Positions 9,141-16,498 are shown, counted from the first letter of the stretch. The stretch: 21,735 nt of DNA from Bacteroidota bacterium (GCA_016706255.1 JADJJZ010000013.1:1-21735); one strand, 5' to 3'. Numbers and translations: made by a program. Notes: generated by a model not told the origin, from the sequence alone.

Positions 9141-9689
9141 ATGAGAAAAGTAATTGCAGCATTCAATATGACACTTGACGGAGTTTCTGATCATACAGCA
9201 GGAATAGCTGACGAAGGACTTCACCAACATTATTCTGAACTGATAGATAATGCCGGCGTTATTTTATACGGACGGACAACCTTCCAACTAATGCAATTTT
9301 GGCAATCATTGTTACAAAAACCTTCCGGAGAAAAATCAATGGATGACTTTGCAGTTTCAATCGATAAAATTGAAAAAATTGTGTTTTCCAACACACTCAA
9401 AACCACAGACTGGGAAAGTGCAATAATCGCTGCCAGGCCGCTCGCTGATGAAGTAATTCATCTAAAAAAACTACCCGGAAACGACATTCTTATTGGAAGC
9501 AGAAGTTTGATTATTCAATTGTTGAACAGTAATCTTATAGACGAATTTCAAATATGTATTCATCCGGTAATAGAAGGTAAAGGCATGTTACTATTTGACC
9601 AAATTTCGAAAAGAGTTTTATTAAAACTCATTAAAACAAAAATACTTAACTCAGGTGCTATTGTGCTTTATTATGAACCGAATGCATAG
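9141..9689 (+). CDS. Dihydrofolate reductase-like (RibD_C family) protein
   Basis: The frame is intact (182 residues, usual family length about 170-190). MRKVIAAFNMTLDGVSDH matches the first strand and loop of the RibD C-terminal/DHFR-like fold. LYGRTTFQLMQFW is the characteristic G-R-x-T-[FY] helix that contacts NADPH in relatives. Next come KIVFSNTL, a degenerate nucleotide-binding stretch (NDILIGSRSLIIQLLNSNLI, with IGS where relatives have GG) and the closing IDEFQICIHPVIEGKGMLLF. These proteins are predicted NADPH-dependent reductases in the cytosol. True substrates of stand-alone members (YyaP/YwjB type) are mostly unknown, so it should not be called folA or ribD. It has its own upstream spacer and is followed after 25 bases by a YcxB-like gene. 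Confidence 0.85.
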   Translation: MRKVIAAFNMTLDGVSDHTAGIADEGLHQHYSELIDNAGVILYGRTTFQLMQFWQSLLQKPSGEKSMDDFAVSIDKIEKIVFSNTLKTTDWESAIIAARPLADEVIHLKKLPGNDILIGSRSLIIQLLNSNLIDEFQICIHPVIEGKGMLLFDQISKRVLLKLIKTKILNSGAIVLYYEPNA

Positions 9690-9714
9690 CAAACACACTT
9701 TTAAAAATATATAA

Positions 9715-10208
9715 ATGATTTTCACGATTACAATTATCCCTGACGAACCTTACTACAAAGAAGCCTATGACGAATTGGTCTCCACATTAAAGCTTAAAAA
9801 GTATGAACCTTATTTTGCCATTATTATGATACTTTTTGGTATTGGGCTTTACTTTTTTGATACGGATAAAGTTTTAGGAATATTTCCAATCATTTTTAGT
9901 CTTATTGGTGTTTACGAGTTGTATAAGGTTTATAATGAAAAAAATAAATGGCTGAAGGCCAGATTAGCCAGTATTGTCACAGGCCAAAAAATCGAAATGG
10001 AATTTAGTGATTCAAATATTAGCCATAAAGGCCCGTTTTCAAATGGTGAGATAAAGTGGGAGGTATTATAAGTATACATAAAACCAAAAAAGGAATAATA
10101 CTTAAACCGGATAACGGAATTAGTATGTATTTGCCCGACATGCTTTTTTCAGATAAAAATGAGATTGAATTTATTTTATCAAAAAACAAACGCAAAATAC
10201 TTGATTGA
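9715..10208 (+). CDS. YcxB-like membrane protein, one frameshift
   Basis: ATG 9715 begins MIFTITIIPDEPYYKEAYDE. Two hydrophobic segments follow at about residues 34-51 (FAIIMILFGIGLYFF) and 53-70 (VLGIFPIIFSLIGVYELYK). The cytosolic tail (KIEMEFSDSNISHKGPFSNG followed by EIKWE) matches the YcxB-like layout: two helices, then a small PH-like domain with a conserved W after the turn. The frame ends at 10071, but a one-base shift near 10064 restores GIISIHKTKKGIILKPDNGI and SMYLPDMLFSDKNEIEFIL, ending at TGA 10206-10208. That gives about 164 residues, the normal length. Function is unknown in all relatives. It is the last gene of the + strand series. Confidence 0.7.
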
Positions 10209-10637
10209 GTTTAACAAAAGTAAATATAACGTTAACTGAACTATGCGTATAATTAAATTAAATAAATTTCAATTCTCTTATAACTGGTAATTAAGTTAAT
10301 AAATTAAATTTTATCAATAAATCTATCGAAATTAATTATCTTCTCAAACCATTCTGCCGCCCCTACAGGGCTGGTGATTTTTCGGGTGGGAATTTTTTCT
10401 ACCATTCTTTCGCTCCGCTGGAGCTGAATAAAATAAATGATTAATAAAAAATATTATTAATTGATTAACTAAAAATTCTCCGCGCAACTCCGCGGGCTGT
10501 TTCTCCCTGAGCTTTGCGGTTTCGGCTGTTAAAAATTTCAAATAAATAAATCTAAATGAAAAGTATTATAAAATTCGGCTGTTTAATCTGCACATTATCG
10601 GCACCGGTTAATATTATTAACCCCAACGAGAACTCCG
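10209..10637. other. Convergent spacer with repeat-like sequence
   Basis: No gene is supported here. 10209-10340 is AT-rich. The stretch from about 10350 to 10435 (CTGCCGCCCCTACAGGGCTG, then TTCGCTCCGCTGGAGCTG) and 10478-10530 (CTCCGCGCAACTCCGCGG, CTGAGCTTTGCGGTTTCGGC) is much more GC-rich and made of short inverted pieces. It resembles dispersed intergenic repeats of Bacteroidota. I see no proper terminator for either flanking gene set. A degenerate copy of the following tandem unit starts near 10555. Confidence 0.4.
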
Positions 10638-10861
10638 AATGAAAATCGCACTCAAAATCGGCTGTTCAATTGGTACATTGGTACATAGGTACATTCGCAC
10701 ATCAATTAAGCCTCCAAATGAAAATCGCACTCAAAATTGGCTGTTCAATTGGTACATTGGTACATCGGTACATTCGCACATCAATAAGCCTCCAAATGAA
10801 ATTCCAACTCAAAACCGGCTGTTAATCAGCACATCAACACATTAGCACATCAGCACATCAA
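10638..10861. repeat. Tandem repeat, about 79-bp unit, three copies
   Basis: Copies begin at 10638, 10717 and 10795, so the period is 79 then 78 bases. Copies 1 and 2 are almost identical: AATGAAAATCGCACTCAAAA, GGCTGTTCAATTGGTACATT, then TTCGCACATCAAT. Copy 3 is diverged and its tail turns into an AGCACATCA/ACACATTA series. A weaker copy at about 10555-10637 may be a fourth. Inside the units GGTACATT/GCACATC triples form a shorter period of about 9-10 bases. The array ends at the stop codon of the hydrolase gene. Confidence 0.8.
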
Positions 10862-12207
10862 ATACCTTGTTTTTTAAACGTCACTCCAACTCCCTTATCC
10901 GCAGCACCATCTCCCGGCAAAACATAAAACGGAATATTCTGGTAAGCGTAATGGCCATTGCCATCGTAGATAAATAAATATAATCGGTAAGGGCCTTCTT
11001 TTTCGGGAGCGGTAAATGTTACAGTATTGCCTTTCGTTTTAATTCCGAGACCTTTTAATGCAGCAGGTTTTGCTTCTACATCACCACCCGCTTTTATATC
11101 AAGCTTTCGTAAACAACTTCCCAAACATATTTTAATTTATCACCATTGGCATCTATTGCTGTTGCAATAGCGGAGCAAGTGCTAAAGGTTGAATTAATAC
11201 TGAATCACCTTTATGTTTATTGTTTAAAGTTACATCACTTAATACCGGTGCCGTATTTACAGGTTCTTTACCGGTCCATATTCTTTCCAATTCATCAACA
11301 GCCTGACTCGATAAACCTTTTTCATCAAATAAGCAATACCAGGTGGCTGTAGTTTCCTGTTTTTGTCCCCATAAAAAAACATAAGAGCCCATGCACATTT
11401 TTCTATCGCCTGCAATATAATTTGTGTAACGTTCTTTATATGAACTTGCTTTTTCACTGCTGCTTTGTTCAACAGGAACCTGCCACATTGTTTTTTGCAC
11501 TTCCCAATGTCCGTTTGGACCCCATTCGGTAATCATATATGGTTTAGTCCATTTAGTAGTGCGCAATTGTTTTGCAACATTTCCTAAATCGCCATAAGTA
11601 TTAATACCATAAATATCAATTTCGGGGCAACGCTCTAAAAGTAATCTGGTTTCTATTGTATCTAAACCTGCAGTAACTGTCATGGTAGGATGATTCGGAT
11701 CTTTTTCATGAATCATTTTAGCAATATCATTTACTGCATACCACACATTGGTATTCGTATAAAATAAATCTACTTCGTTGCCTACACCCCAGGCCAGTAA
11801 TGCAGGGTGATTTTTATATTTTTCAACAATTGCGGTAAAAATTCCAATTGTTGTTTTACTTTTTCAGCATTATCATAATCAAAACCATGGCGTTCGTGTT
11901 GCAGCCATAATCCTAATAATACGGTTAAACCTTTTTCTTGCGCAGCATCTAATATTTCTCCTGCGTTATCAATCCCCCAGGTTCTAATGGAATTTGCACC
12001 TATACTAACAGCTTTGTCGAACTCAACGCTGCCACCAACTCCTTTTACATAATAAGGTTCATTATTGCGATATAAAGTCCAATTGCCTTCTGCATCTTTT
12101 TGTATCGTGACCGGAACTGCCTGAGCATAAATGTTTGATAAATTAACTGCAAGCAGCAGAAGTGTCGCTACAAAAAGTTTACATTGGTGGCTAACTGGTT
12201 TCTTCAT
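10858..12207 (-). CDS. Secreted clan GH-A glycoside hydrolase (GH2-like TIM barrel), frameshifted
   Basis: Start chosen at 12207: it gives MKKPVSHQCKLFVATLLLLA...IYAQA, a signal peptide, and overlaps the regulator gene end by 17 bases. Without shifts the length would be about 449 residues, normal for the family. Visible elements are WTLYRNNEPYYVKGVGGSVE, IGANSIRTWGIDNAGEILDA and GLTVLLGLWLQHERHGFDYD, then HPALLAWGVGNEVD with the likely acid/base Glu at 11774-11776, and PYMITEWGPNGHW with the likely nucleophile Glu at 11525-11527. A small C-terminal beta domain ends with YQNIPFYVLPGDG. Shifts are needed near 11855, 11165 and 11105. The family hydrolyses beta-linked polysaccharides, but the exact substrate cannot be read. 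Context (regulator upstream, divergent binding proteins) supports extracellular or periplasmic glycan breakdown. Confidence 0.8.
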
Positions 12208-12881
12208 TTTTCTGATAGAGTTTTTTATCGAACTTGAATAATCGAGATGGCCGGTAAGGAACATCTTTTTCAAATTCTTCGGTTTCTTTTACATATTGAA
12301 ACAGGTCAATTTTTTTCTGAAATTACCTTTATCAAATTTTTTGTCGAGCACTGTTTCAAAAAACGATTGTAGTTGTGTGAGCGTAAATTTTTCTTCTATC
12401 ACACCATTCCACAATGGTTTTGTCAAAGTGCTTTCTTTCAACTTTTTATAGGAATAATCAATAATATCCCTATGGTCAAAAGCTAGTTTCGGCAAACTTT
12501 TTATGCTATGCCATTTCGCTTTATCGGCCCCAAGAGGCAGCTTTTGGGTTAAATCCCTTCAAATTTACAATGGCATAATACGCCACGGTAACCACCCTGC
12601 CCAGCGGATGCCTGTCAACAGCACCAAACGTATGCACCTGTTCAAAGTTCAAATCAGGCAAACTTGTCAGCGCTTTTAGCACTCTTCCGGCAGAGGTATC
12701 CAGGTCTTCATCAGGGTAAACCAAATCGCCGGTAAAGCCCTACAAACCCTTGTAGGGCTCAGCTCCGCGCTGAATCAGTAATACTTGTAAGTCCTTCTTA
12801 CCATAGCCAAATACCACACAGTCAATGCTGAATGCTAATTCAAAAAATGAATCAATCAGGCATCATAAATCTGGTATTCAT
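12191..12881 (-). CDS. NrtR-like transcription regulator (degenerate Nudix domain plus winged helix)
   Basis: The gene ends at 12191 with VPYRPSRLFKFDKKLYQ and TAG. The start is taken at ATG 12881 (12866 is an alternative). N-terminal Nudix-like domain: FFELAFSIDCVVFGY, LQVLLIQRGAEPYKGL, YPDEDLDTSAGRVLKAL, then HTFGAVDRHPLGRVVTVAYY. The catalytic Nudix helix RExxEExGU is replaced by RVLKALTSL, so hydrolysis is probably lost, as in NrtR-family regulators; the Bacteroides arabinose regulator AraR belongs to the same family. The C-terminal part (TLTQLQSFFETVLDKKFDKG followed by NFRKKL) is the usual winged helix. Shifts or miscalls occur near 12860, 12745 (apparent TAG within KGLWALPGD), 12520 and 12300. 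It probably senses a sugar or nucleotide-sugar ligand and controls the adjacent genes; this is inference. Confidence 0.75.
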
Positions 12882-12931
12882 TTCGCCTTCTAAGGGTTTT
12901 GTTTGTTTTTGCCATAGTTTGCTCTATTTGG

Positions 12932-12939
12932 CAAATGTA
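12932..12939 (-). promoter_or_regulatory. -7 box of the regulator-hydrolase operon
   Basis: On the - strand the sequence TACATTTG fits TAnnTTTG exactly, about 50 bases before the start at 12881. The palindrome at 12961-12983 would sit 22-44 bases upstream of it, covering the -33 region, a suitable place for a regulator to act. No strong -33 TTG at standard spacing is visible. Confidence 0.45.
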
Positions 12940-12960
12940 AACAAGATTATAAAAATAATA

Positions 12961-12983
12961 CTTATTGTAAAAATTACAAAAAG
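12961..12983. promoter_or_regulatory. Candidate operator 1 (TTGTAA-N3-TTACAA palindrome)
   Basis: TTGTAA at 12965-12970 and TTACAA at 12974-12979 are exact reverse complements around an AAA centre, within the longer block CTTATTGTAA / AAA / TTACAAAAAG. The block is 21 of 23 identical to the one at 16447-16469. It lies between the divergent regulator-hydrolase operon and the first module protein, 42 bases before the latter. TATTTTAC follows immediately, as in the second copy. Confidence 0.6.
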
Positions 12984-13025
12984 TATTTTACATTTATCCA
13001 TTATTTCATAAACCTTTACACTTAA

Positions 13026-14482
13026 CTAAAAAATCTTACGCTTTTCTTTGCGCTGTTGGGTTTCAGCCTTGTTTCGATGGCTCAAACCTACAATGTTACC
13101 TTTAAAGTAAACATGAATGAAGTTGCCGATCCTTTTACAACACCTGAGGTAAACGGCAATTTTAACGGCTGGTGCGGTGGCTGTGCACCCATGAGTGACC
13201 CCGATTTAGATGGCATTTGGGAAGTTACCATTGCCCTGGCTCCGGGTAACTATGAGTAAATTTGCTTACGATAGCTGGGCGGACAAGAAAACCTGATTCA
13301 GGAACATCTTGCACCGTAACAAATTTTGGTTTTACCAACCGTTCACTGGTTGTAGATGCATCAGATATCAACTTAGACCCTGTTTGTTGGGGTAGTTGCG
13401 ATAATTGTGGTGCAGGTGCATTGTATGATATTACATTTCAGGTAAATATGAATGGTGTTGCAGGTCCTTTTACTACACGGGAGTTAATGGAAACTTTAAC
13501 GGATGGTGCGGAGGTTGTGCCCCTATGACTGATGCAAACAGCGATGGTATTTGAAATCACTATTACATTAGCTCCGGAGTAGCTATGAATATAAATTTGC
13601 TTATGATGCATGGGCAGGTCAGGAAGCTTTAACAGAAGGTTCTTCTTGCACCGTTACAAATTTCGGATTTACAAACAGGTCGTTAACCGTTACAGATAAT
13701 GCTATCCTTGATCCGTTTATTTGGGGAACTTGCGATTTTATCAATACAAACATTACACCTACAGGTATGTTGTAACTGCATGTTCAGGAACTACGCAAAC
13801 ATTTACCGCAGCTTCCGGCTACACGGTTATCCAGTGGAAGAAAAATGGAACAAATATTCCTGGTGCTACTGCTTCAACTTACACAACAAATCAAGCTGGT
13901 AATTACAGTGTGGTTATTAGTCAGGGAACCGCTTTCGCGCAATCTGCTCCAACTACATTAGCAATTTCAAAAGCAGCACCAAAAATTACACCAATAGGAA
14001 GTCTTGATATTTGCGCTACAGGCTCAGTAATTCTTAAAAGGTAAAATTGGCGTTGGCAGATTCTATCAGTGGTATAAAAATGGTGTTGTAATTGCAGGTG
14101 CACCATTAAATCTAACTGTAACAACTATTGGTAGCTATAAACTAAAAGAAACTACTGCTGCAGGTTGTGTGAAATCAAAACAGCTTCGGTTACATCATCA
14201 TGTAAATTGGATGAATCAAACAGCGATGATTTTGTTATTTATCCAAACCCTAACAGCGGCGATTTTTCAATTCAGCTCAGTAGTAATTCAGGCACAGCAA
14301 AAGAAATAAATATCACTATTTATTCTGCCACAGGAGCTGTTGTTTATGAAGCAAATTACACTACAGAAAACAGTGTAATTAATCAGGATATTAATTTAGG
14401 TAATGGTATTGCCACAGGTATGTATCTGGTTAAAATAAGTAATGGAAACACTACTTTGAATAAAACATTAGTTATAGAATAA
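13026..14482 (+). CDS. Secreted protein with two Cys-rich carbohydrate-binding-like modules, Ig-like repeats and T9SS tail
   Basis: The signal peptide reads LTLFFALLGFSLVSMAQ. No ATG survives: the frame begins at 13026 straight after a stop, so the start was probably lost to an A- or T-run error. Two modules of about 105 residues follow (13083-13400 and 13420-13740). Each has the pattern V-x-F-x-VNMN, TTPEVNGNFNGWCGGCAPM, D-x-DGIWE, an L-x-PG-x-YEYKFAYD-WAG stretch, FTNRSL and a closing C/I-W-G-x-C. This resembles the E-set starch/glycogen-binding layout seen in T9SS proteins. Two Ig-like repeats (IQWKKNGTNIPGATASTYTT; FYQWYKNGVVIAGAP) and a sorting domain (FVIYPNPNSGDFSIQL...GMYLVKISNG) complete it. 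Frameshifts lie near 13258, 13487, 13550, 13575, 13765 and 14040. It probably binds a glycan at the cell surface and is divergent from the hydrolase operon. Confidence 0.75.
13083..13742 (+). repeat. Two copies of the Cys-rich NGWCGGC module (first gene)
   Basis: The coding DNA of the two modules is close enough that stretches such as GGCAATTTTAACGGCTGG and GAAACTTTAACGGATGGTG align base for base around the NGWCGGC motif. Module 1 closes with VCWGSCDNCG. Module 2 closes with IWGTCDF, so its first Cys of the terminal pair is replaced by Ile. Confidence 0.7.
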
Positions 14483-14507
14483 TTTGTGGATTTTAAGTTT
14501 AAATACT

Positions 14508-14538
14508 GGGCTGCTCTTAACGAGCGGCCCTTTTTTTT
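14508..14538 (+). terminator. Rho-independent terminator
   Basis: Stem GGGCTGCTC (14508-14516) pairs with GAGCGGCCC (14522-14530) around a TTAAC loop with one G-T wobble, followed by eight T (14531-14538). It lies 26 bases after the stop codon of the first module protein. Confidence 0.9.
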
Positions 14539-14587
14539 GAATTAACCTATCAAAAAATTTTAATTAAAATCAAAACGAAAAATTAAG

Positions 14588-14644
14588 AATCCTGCCCATG
14601 TTGTAGGGACGTATTGCATGCGTCCTTACGACATGGGCAGGATT
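14588..14644. repeat. REP-like hairpin type 1, copy A
   Basis: A 57-base palindrome with a 24-base stem: AATCCTGCCCATG and TTGTAGGGACG pair with CGTCCTTACGA and CATGGGCAGGATT, allowing two G-T wobbles, around loop TATTGCATG. The inner core GTAGGGACG/CGTCCTTAC is shared with type 2 hairpins. It begins the left pair of repeats next to the transposase gene. Confidence 0.85.
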
Positions 14645-14732
14645 CGTTTGCGTAGGGATAGAATGCCATTTTTTACTCAATTTATCTGTAGGTGAAAATT
14701 AAGTGGGCATATCACATTCATCTTACCTATAT

Positions 14733-14791
14733 GTCAATATTCCTGTATGTAAGGACGCATGCAATTCGTCCCTACATCCATGAACATTGAC
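14733..14791. repeat. REP-like hairpin type 2, copy A
   Basis: A 59-base palindrome. Left arm GTCAATATTCCTGTAT then GTAAGGACG, loop CATGCAATT, right arm CGTCCCTAC then ATCCATGAACATTGAC. The outer stem has mismatches in this copy. The core is the type 1 core in the opposite orientation, 146 bases from it, so the two form an inverted pair. Confidence 0.75.
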
Positions 14792-14940
14792 AATTTTGTA
14801 CTTCGAATTATAATTGGTGGTTATGGGGCATTAAATGATATTGTACTTTTATAATAATTGTGATTTTAAAAATTGCATTATTTGATAAATTTATTACCAC
14901 ACCATACAATGAAAAATGTAATTCAAAACGAAAAATTAAG

Positions 14941-14997
14941 AATCCTGCCCATGTTGTAGGGACGTATTGCATGCGTCCTTACGACATGGGCAGTATC
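14941..14997. repeat. REP-like hairpin type 1, copy B
   Basis: Begins 353 bases after copy A, with the same stem and loop. The distal right arm is altered (GCAGTATC instead of GCAGGATT), so the outermost pairs are lost. The preceding leader TCAAAACGAAAAATTAAG is the same as before copy A. Confidence 0.8.
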
Positions 14998-15083
14998 CGT
15001 TTGCGTAGGATAGAATGCTATTTTTTACTCAATTTATCTGTAGGTGAAAATTAAGTGGCATATCACATTCATCTTACCTATGT

Positions 15084-15142
15084 GTCAATATTCCTGTATG
15101 TAAGGAAGCATGCAATTTGTCCCTACATACAGGAATATTGAC
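15084..15142. repeat. REP-like hairpin type 2, copy B
   Basis: The outer stem GTCAATATTCCTGTATGTA pairs with TACATACAGGAATATTGAC without mismatch. The inner arm has GGAAG against TTGTCC, a slight core decay. Similarity with copies A and C stops soon after (about 15165), giving way to DNA leading to the transposase gene end. Confidence 0.8.
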
Positions 15143-15224
15143 AATTATGTGCTTCGTATTATAATGAGCGATGTTAGGTAAATTATTGAAAGTGAAATTT
15201 TCTTTTTATTTTAAACCATAATTA

Positions 15225-15794
15225 TCATGTCCAATTTTCCGGATTTTTAAGAATGTAATCTGAAATTTCCTTATATTCAATCTTAGATCGAATGATATGT
15301 TCATAATATCTGCTTTGCCACTTGAAATCAATGTTATTATCTATTGCGAATCGGGTGACTGCAGCCTTAAAGCCTCTTATAACCGAAGGTAAATCATGCG
15401 ATATCGTACCAAACTGATTAGGAGACTTTAAATAATTTGCCGGAATGTCTAAGGGGTTTTCGTTTTGATTCGAATTGATATATAAAAACTTATTATAATT
15501 ATTTTCACCAATTGTAATTATTCCATGGAAGTGGTCAGGCATAACTTGAAAAACACCCAATTCTATATTCATGTCTGGCCGAATTACTGGAATTTCGAGC
15601 CATTGCTTACTAATTTCTTTGCCAATTATACTTGGAATAAATCTGGTTTCTCGATCTTCCTCGCTAATTTCTCCTAAAATTGGCAATCTTTTTTTTGTAC
15701 AAATTGTTATGAAGTAGGATGCCGCTGCAGCATAATTCCAGTTTTTCACTCGCGCTGTTTTTCGTCCCGCTCTTTCTCTATACACTAACGCCAT
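15225..15794 (-). CDS. REP-associated tyrosine transposase (RAYT, Y1 family)
   Basis: An intact 189-residue frame, normal for the family. The N-terminus MALVYRERAGRKTARVKNWN followed by YFITICTKKR is typical of Bacteroidota RAYTs. The HUH motif is H88-F-H90 within VFQVMPDHFHGIITI. The C-terminal SRYYEHIIR and ISDYILKNPENW hold the candidate catalytic tyrosine and the conserved N-P-x-x-W ending. Relatives are single-strand endonucleases tied to REP hairpins and thought to move or maintain them without flanking IS ends. Here the gene is bracketed on both sides by long hairpins (14588-15142 downstream, 15938-16346 upstream), the expected arrangement. The gene has no frameshift, unlike its neighbours. 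Confidence 0.9.
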   Translation of the reverse strand: MALVYRERAGRKTARVKNWNYAAAASYFITICTKKRLPILGEISEEDRETRFIPSIIGKEISKQWLEIPVIRPDMNIELGVFQVMPDHFHGIITIGENNYNKFLYINSNQNENPLDIPANYLKSPNQFGTISHDLPSVIRGFKAAVTRFAIDNNIDFKWQSRYYEHIIRSKIEYKEISDYILKNPENWT

Positions 15795-15937
15795 AAAATT
15801 CAGTTTTGAGATAATACAATAACCTAAAACTAATTATTTTTTTTATAAATTGAAAATACTATATTCTATAAATAATATTAATCTTTATAATTTAACATTA
15901 TCCCAGAAAAAAATTAAAATCAAAACGAAAAAGTGAG
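15795..15937. other. Upstream region of the transposase gene
   Basis: Very AT-rich (a T run at 15837-15844, then ATAAATTG-type sequence) with no gene. The last about 30 bases, AAAATTAAAATCAAAACGAAA, repeat the leader found before hairpin copy A. The right-hand repeat block therefore starts near 15908. Confidence 0.4.
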
Positions 15938-15994
15938 AATCCTGCCCATGTTGTAGGGACGTATTGCATGCGTCCTTACGGCATGGGCAGGATT
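15938..15994. repeat. REP-like hairpin type 1, copy C
   Basis: Same stem as copy A, with the right inner arm CGTCCTTACGG (an extra G-T wobble). It lies upstream of the transposase gene and opens the right-hand block, in the same orientation as copies A and B. Confidence 0.85.
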
Positions 15995-16080
15995 CGTTTG
16001 CGTAGGATAGAATGCCATTTTATACTCAATTTATCTGTAGGTGAAAATTAAGTGGCATATCACATTCATTTTACCTATGT

Positions 16081-16139
16081 GTCAATATTCCTGTATGTAA
16101 GGACGCATGCAATTCGTCCCTACATACAGGAATATTGAC
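16081..16139. repeat. REP-like hairpin type 2, copy C
   Basis: The best-preserved type 2 copy: GTCAATATTCCTGTAT and GTAAGGACG pair with CGTCCCTAC and ATACAGGAATATTGAC, the only non-Watson-Crick pair being a wobble in the core. The loop is CATGCAATT. DNA after it (CTTCGTATTTTAATTGGTGG, then TTATGGG) matches that after copy A. Confidence 0.85.
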
Positions 16140-16289
16140 AATTATGTGCTTCGTATTTTAATTGGTGGTTATGGGTCATTAAATAAAATTGAATTTTCAT
16201 ATTAATTGTGATATTAAAAATTGCATTATTTGATAAATTCAGTAATTACACCAAACAAAGAAAAATGAAAATCAAAACAAAAAATTAAG

Positions 16290-16346
16290 AATCCTGCCTC
16301 TGTTGTAGGGGCGAATTGTATGCGCCCTTACAACAGAGGCAGGATT
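16290..16346. repeat. REP-like hairpin type 1, copy D (covariant)
   Basis: Begins 352 bases after copy C. The arms are AATCCTGCCTCTG-TTGTAGGGGCG and CGCCCTTACAA-CAGAGGCAGGATT, loop AATTGTATG. Relative to copy A, stem positions 10, 11 and 22 changed on both sides (C-G to T-A, A-T to C-G, A-T to G-C), and a T-G wobble became T-A. Pairing is thus kept although the sequence differs. Confidence 0.85.
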
Positions 16347-16446
16347 CGCATAAGCAGAACAAATTCGATTGTTTCCACACCTTTCTCCTTCTTTTTGTTC
16401 AACCTGTGATTAAACAAGGATTTCAGATGAAAAATTTTTGTTTTTA

Positions 16447-16469
16447 CTTTTTGTAATAATTACAAAAAG
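16447..16469. promoter_or_regulatory. Candidate operator 2 (perfect 10-bp-arm palindrome)
   Basis: CTTTTTGTAA (16447-16456) and TTACAAAAAG (16460-16469) are perfect reverse complements around TAA. The block is 21 of 23 identical to 12961-12983, and TATTTTTAC follows, as TATTTTAC follows there. It ends 30 bases before the start of the second module protein. The TTG in the left arm with TATTTTTA at 16473 could form a -33/-7 pair (19-base spacing), so bound protein would block it. Confidence 0.6.
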
Positions 16470-16482
16470 GACTATTTTTACT

Positions 16483-16498
16483 GTAAAATATATTTTAC
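16483..16498. promoter_or_regulatory. GTAAAATA/TATTTTAC palindrome at the start codon
   Basis: A perfect 16-base palindrome directly before ATG 16500. It may be a second regulator site or a small hairpin over the ribosome site. The first operator region has a related GTAAAA...TTTTAC pair with a 13-base gap (12967-12991). Confidence 0.35.

Noticed and set aside
10639..10845. Open frame with repeated peptide over the tandem repeat
   Set aside because: The frame is a product of the 79-base repeat. There is no ribosome site, the composition is not protein-like and the third copy is degenerate.
12739..12762. AGCCCTACAA/TTGTAGGGCT palindrome inside the regulator gene, similar to part of the REP-like core
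   Set aside because: The reading around it matches the expected KGLWALPGD region of Nudix proteins apart from one or two miscalled bases, so it is coding sequence and not an inserted hairpin. The 10-base arms are probably a chance effect.
14860..15054. Open frame across the left hairpin block
   Set aside because: It runs through the repeat and hairpin sequence and has no protein-like pattern; similar frames arise from the same repeat in the other copies.
14588..16346. CRISPR array
   Set aside because: Repeats are long palindromes about 350 bases apart with conserved DNA in between. There are no short direct repeats with unique spacers and no cas genes.
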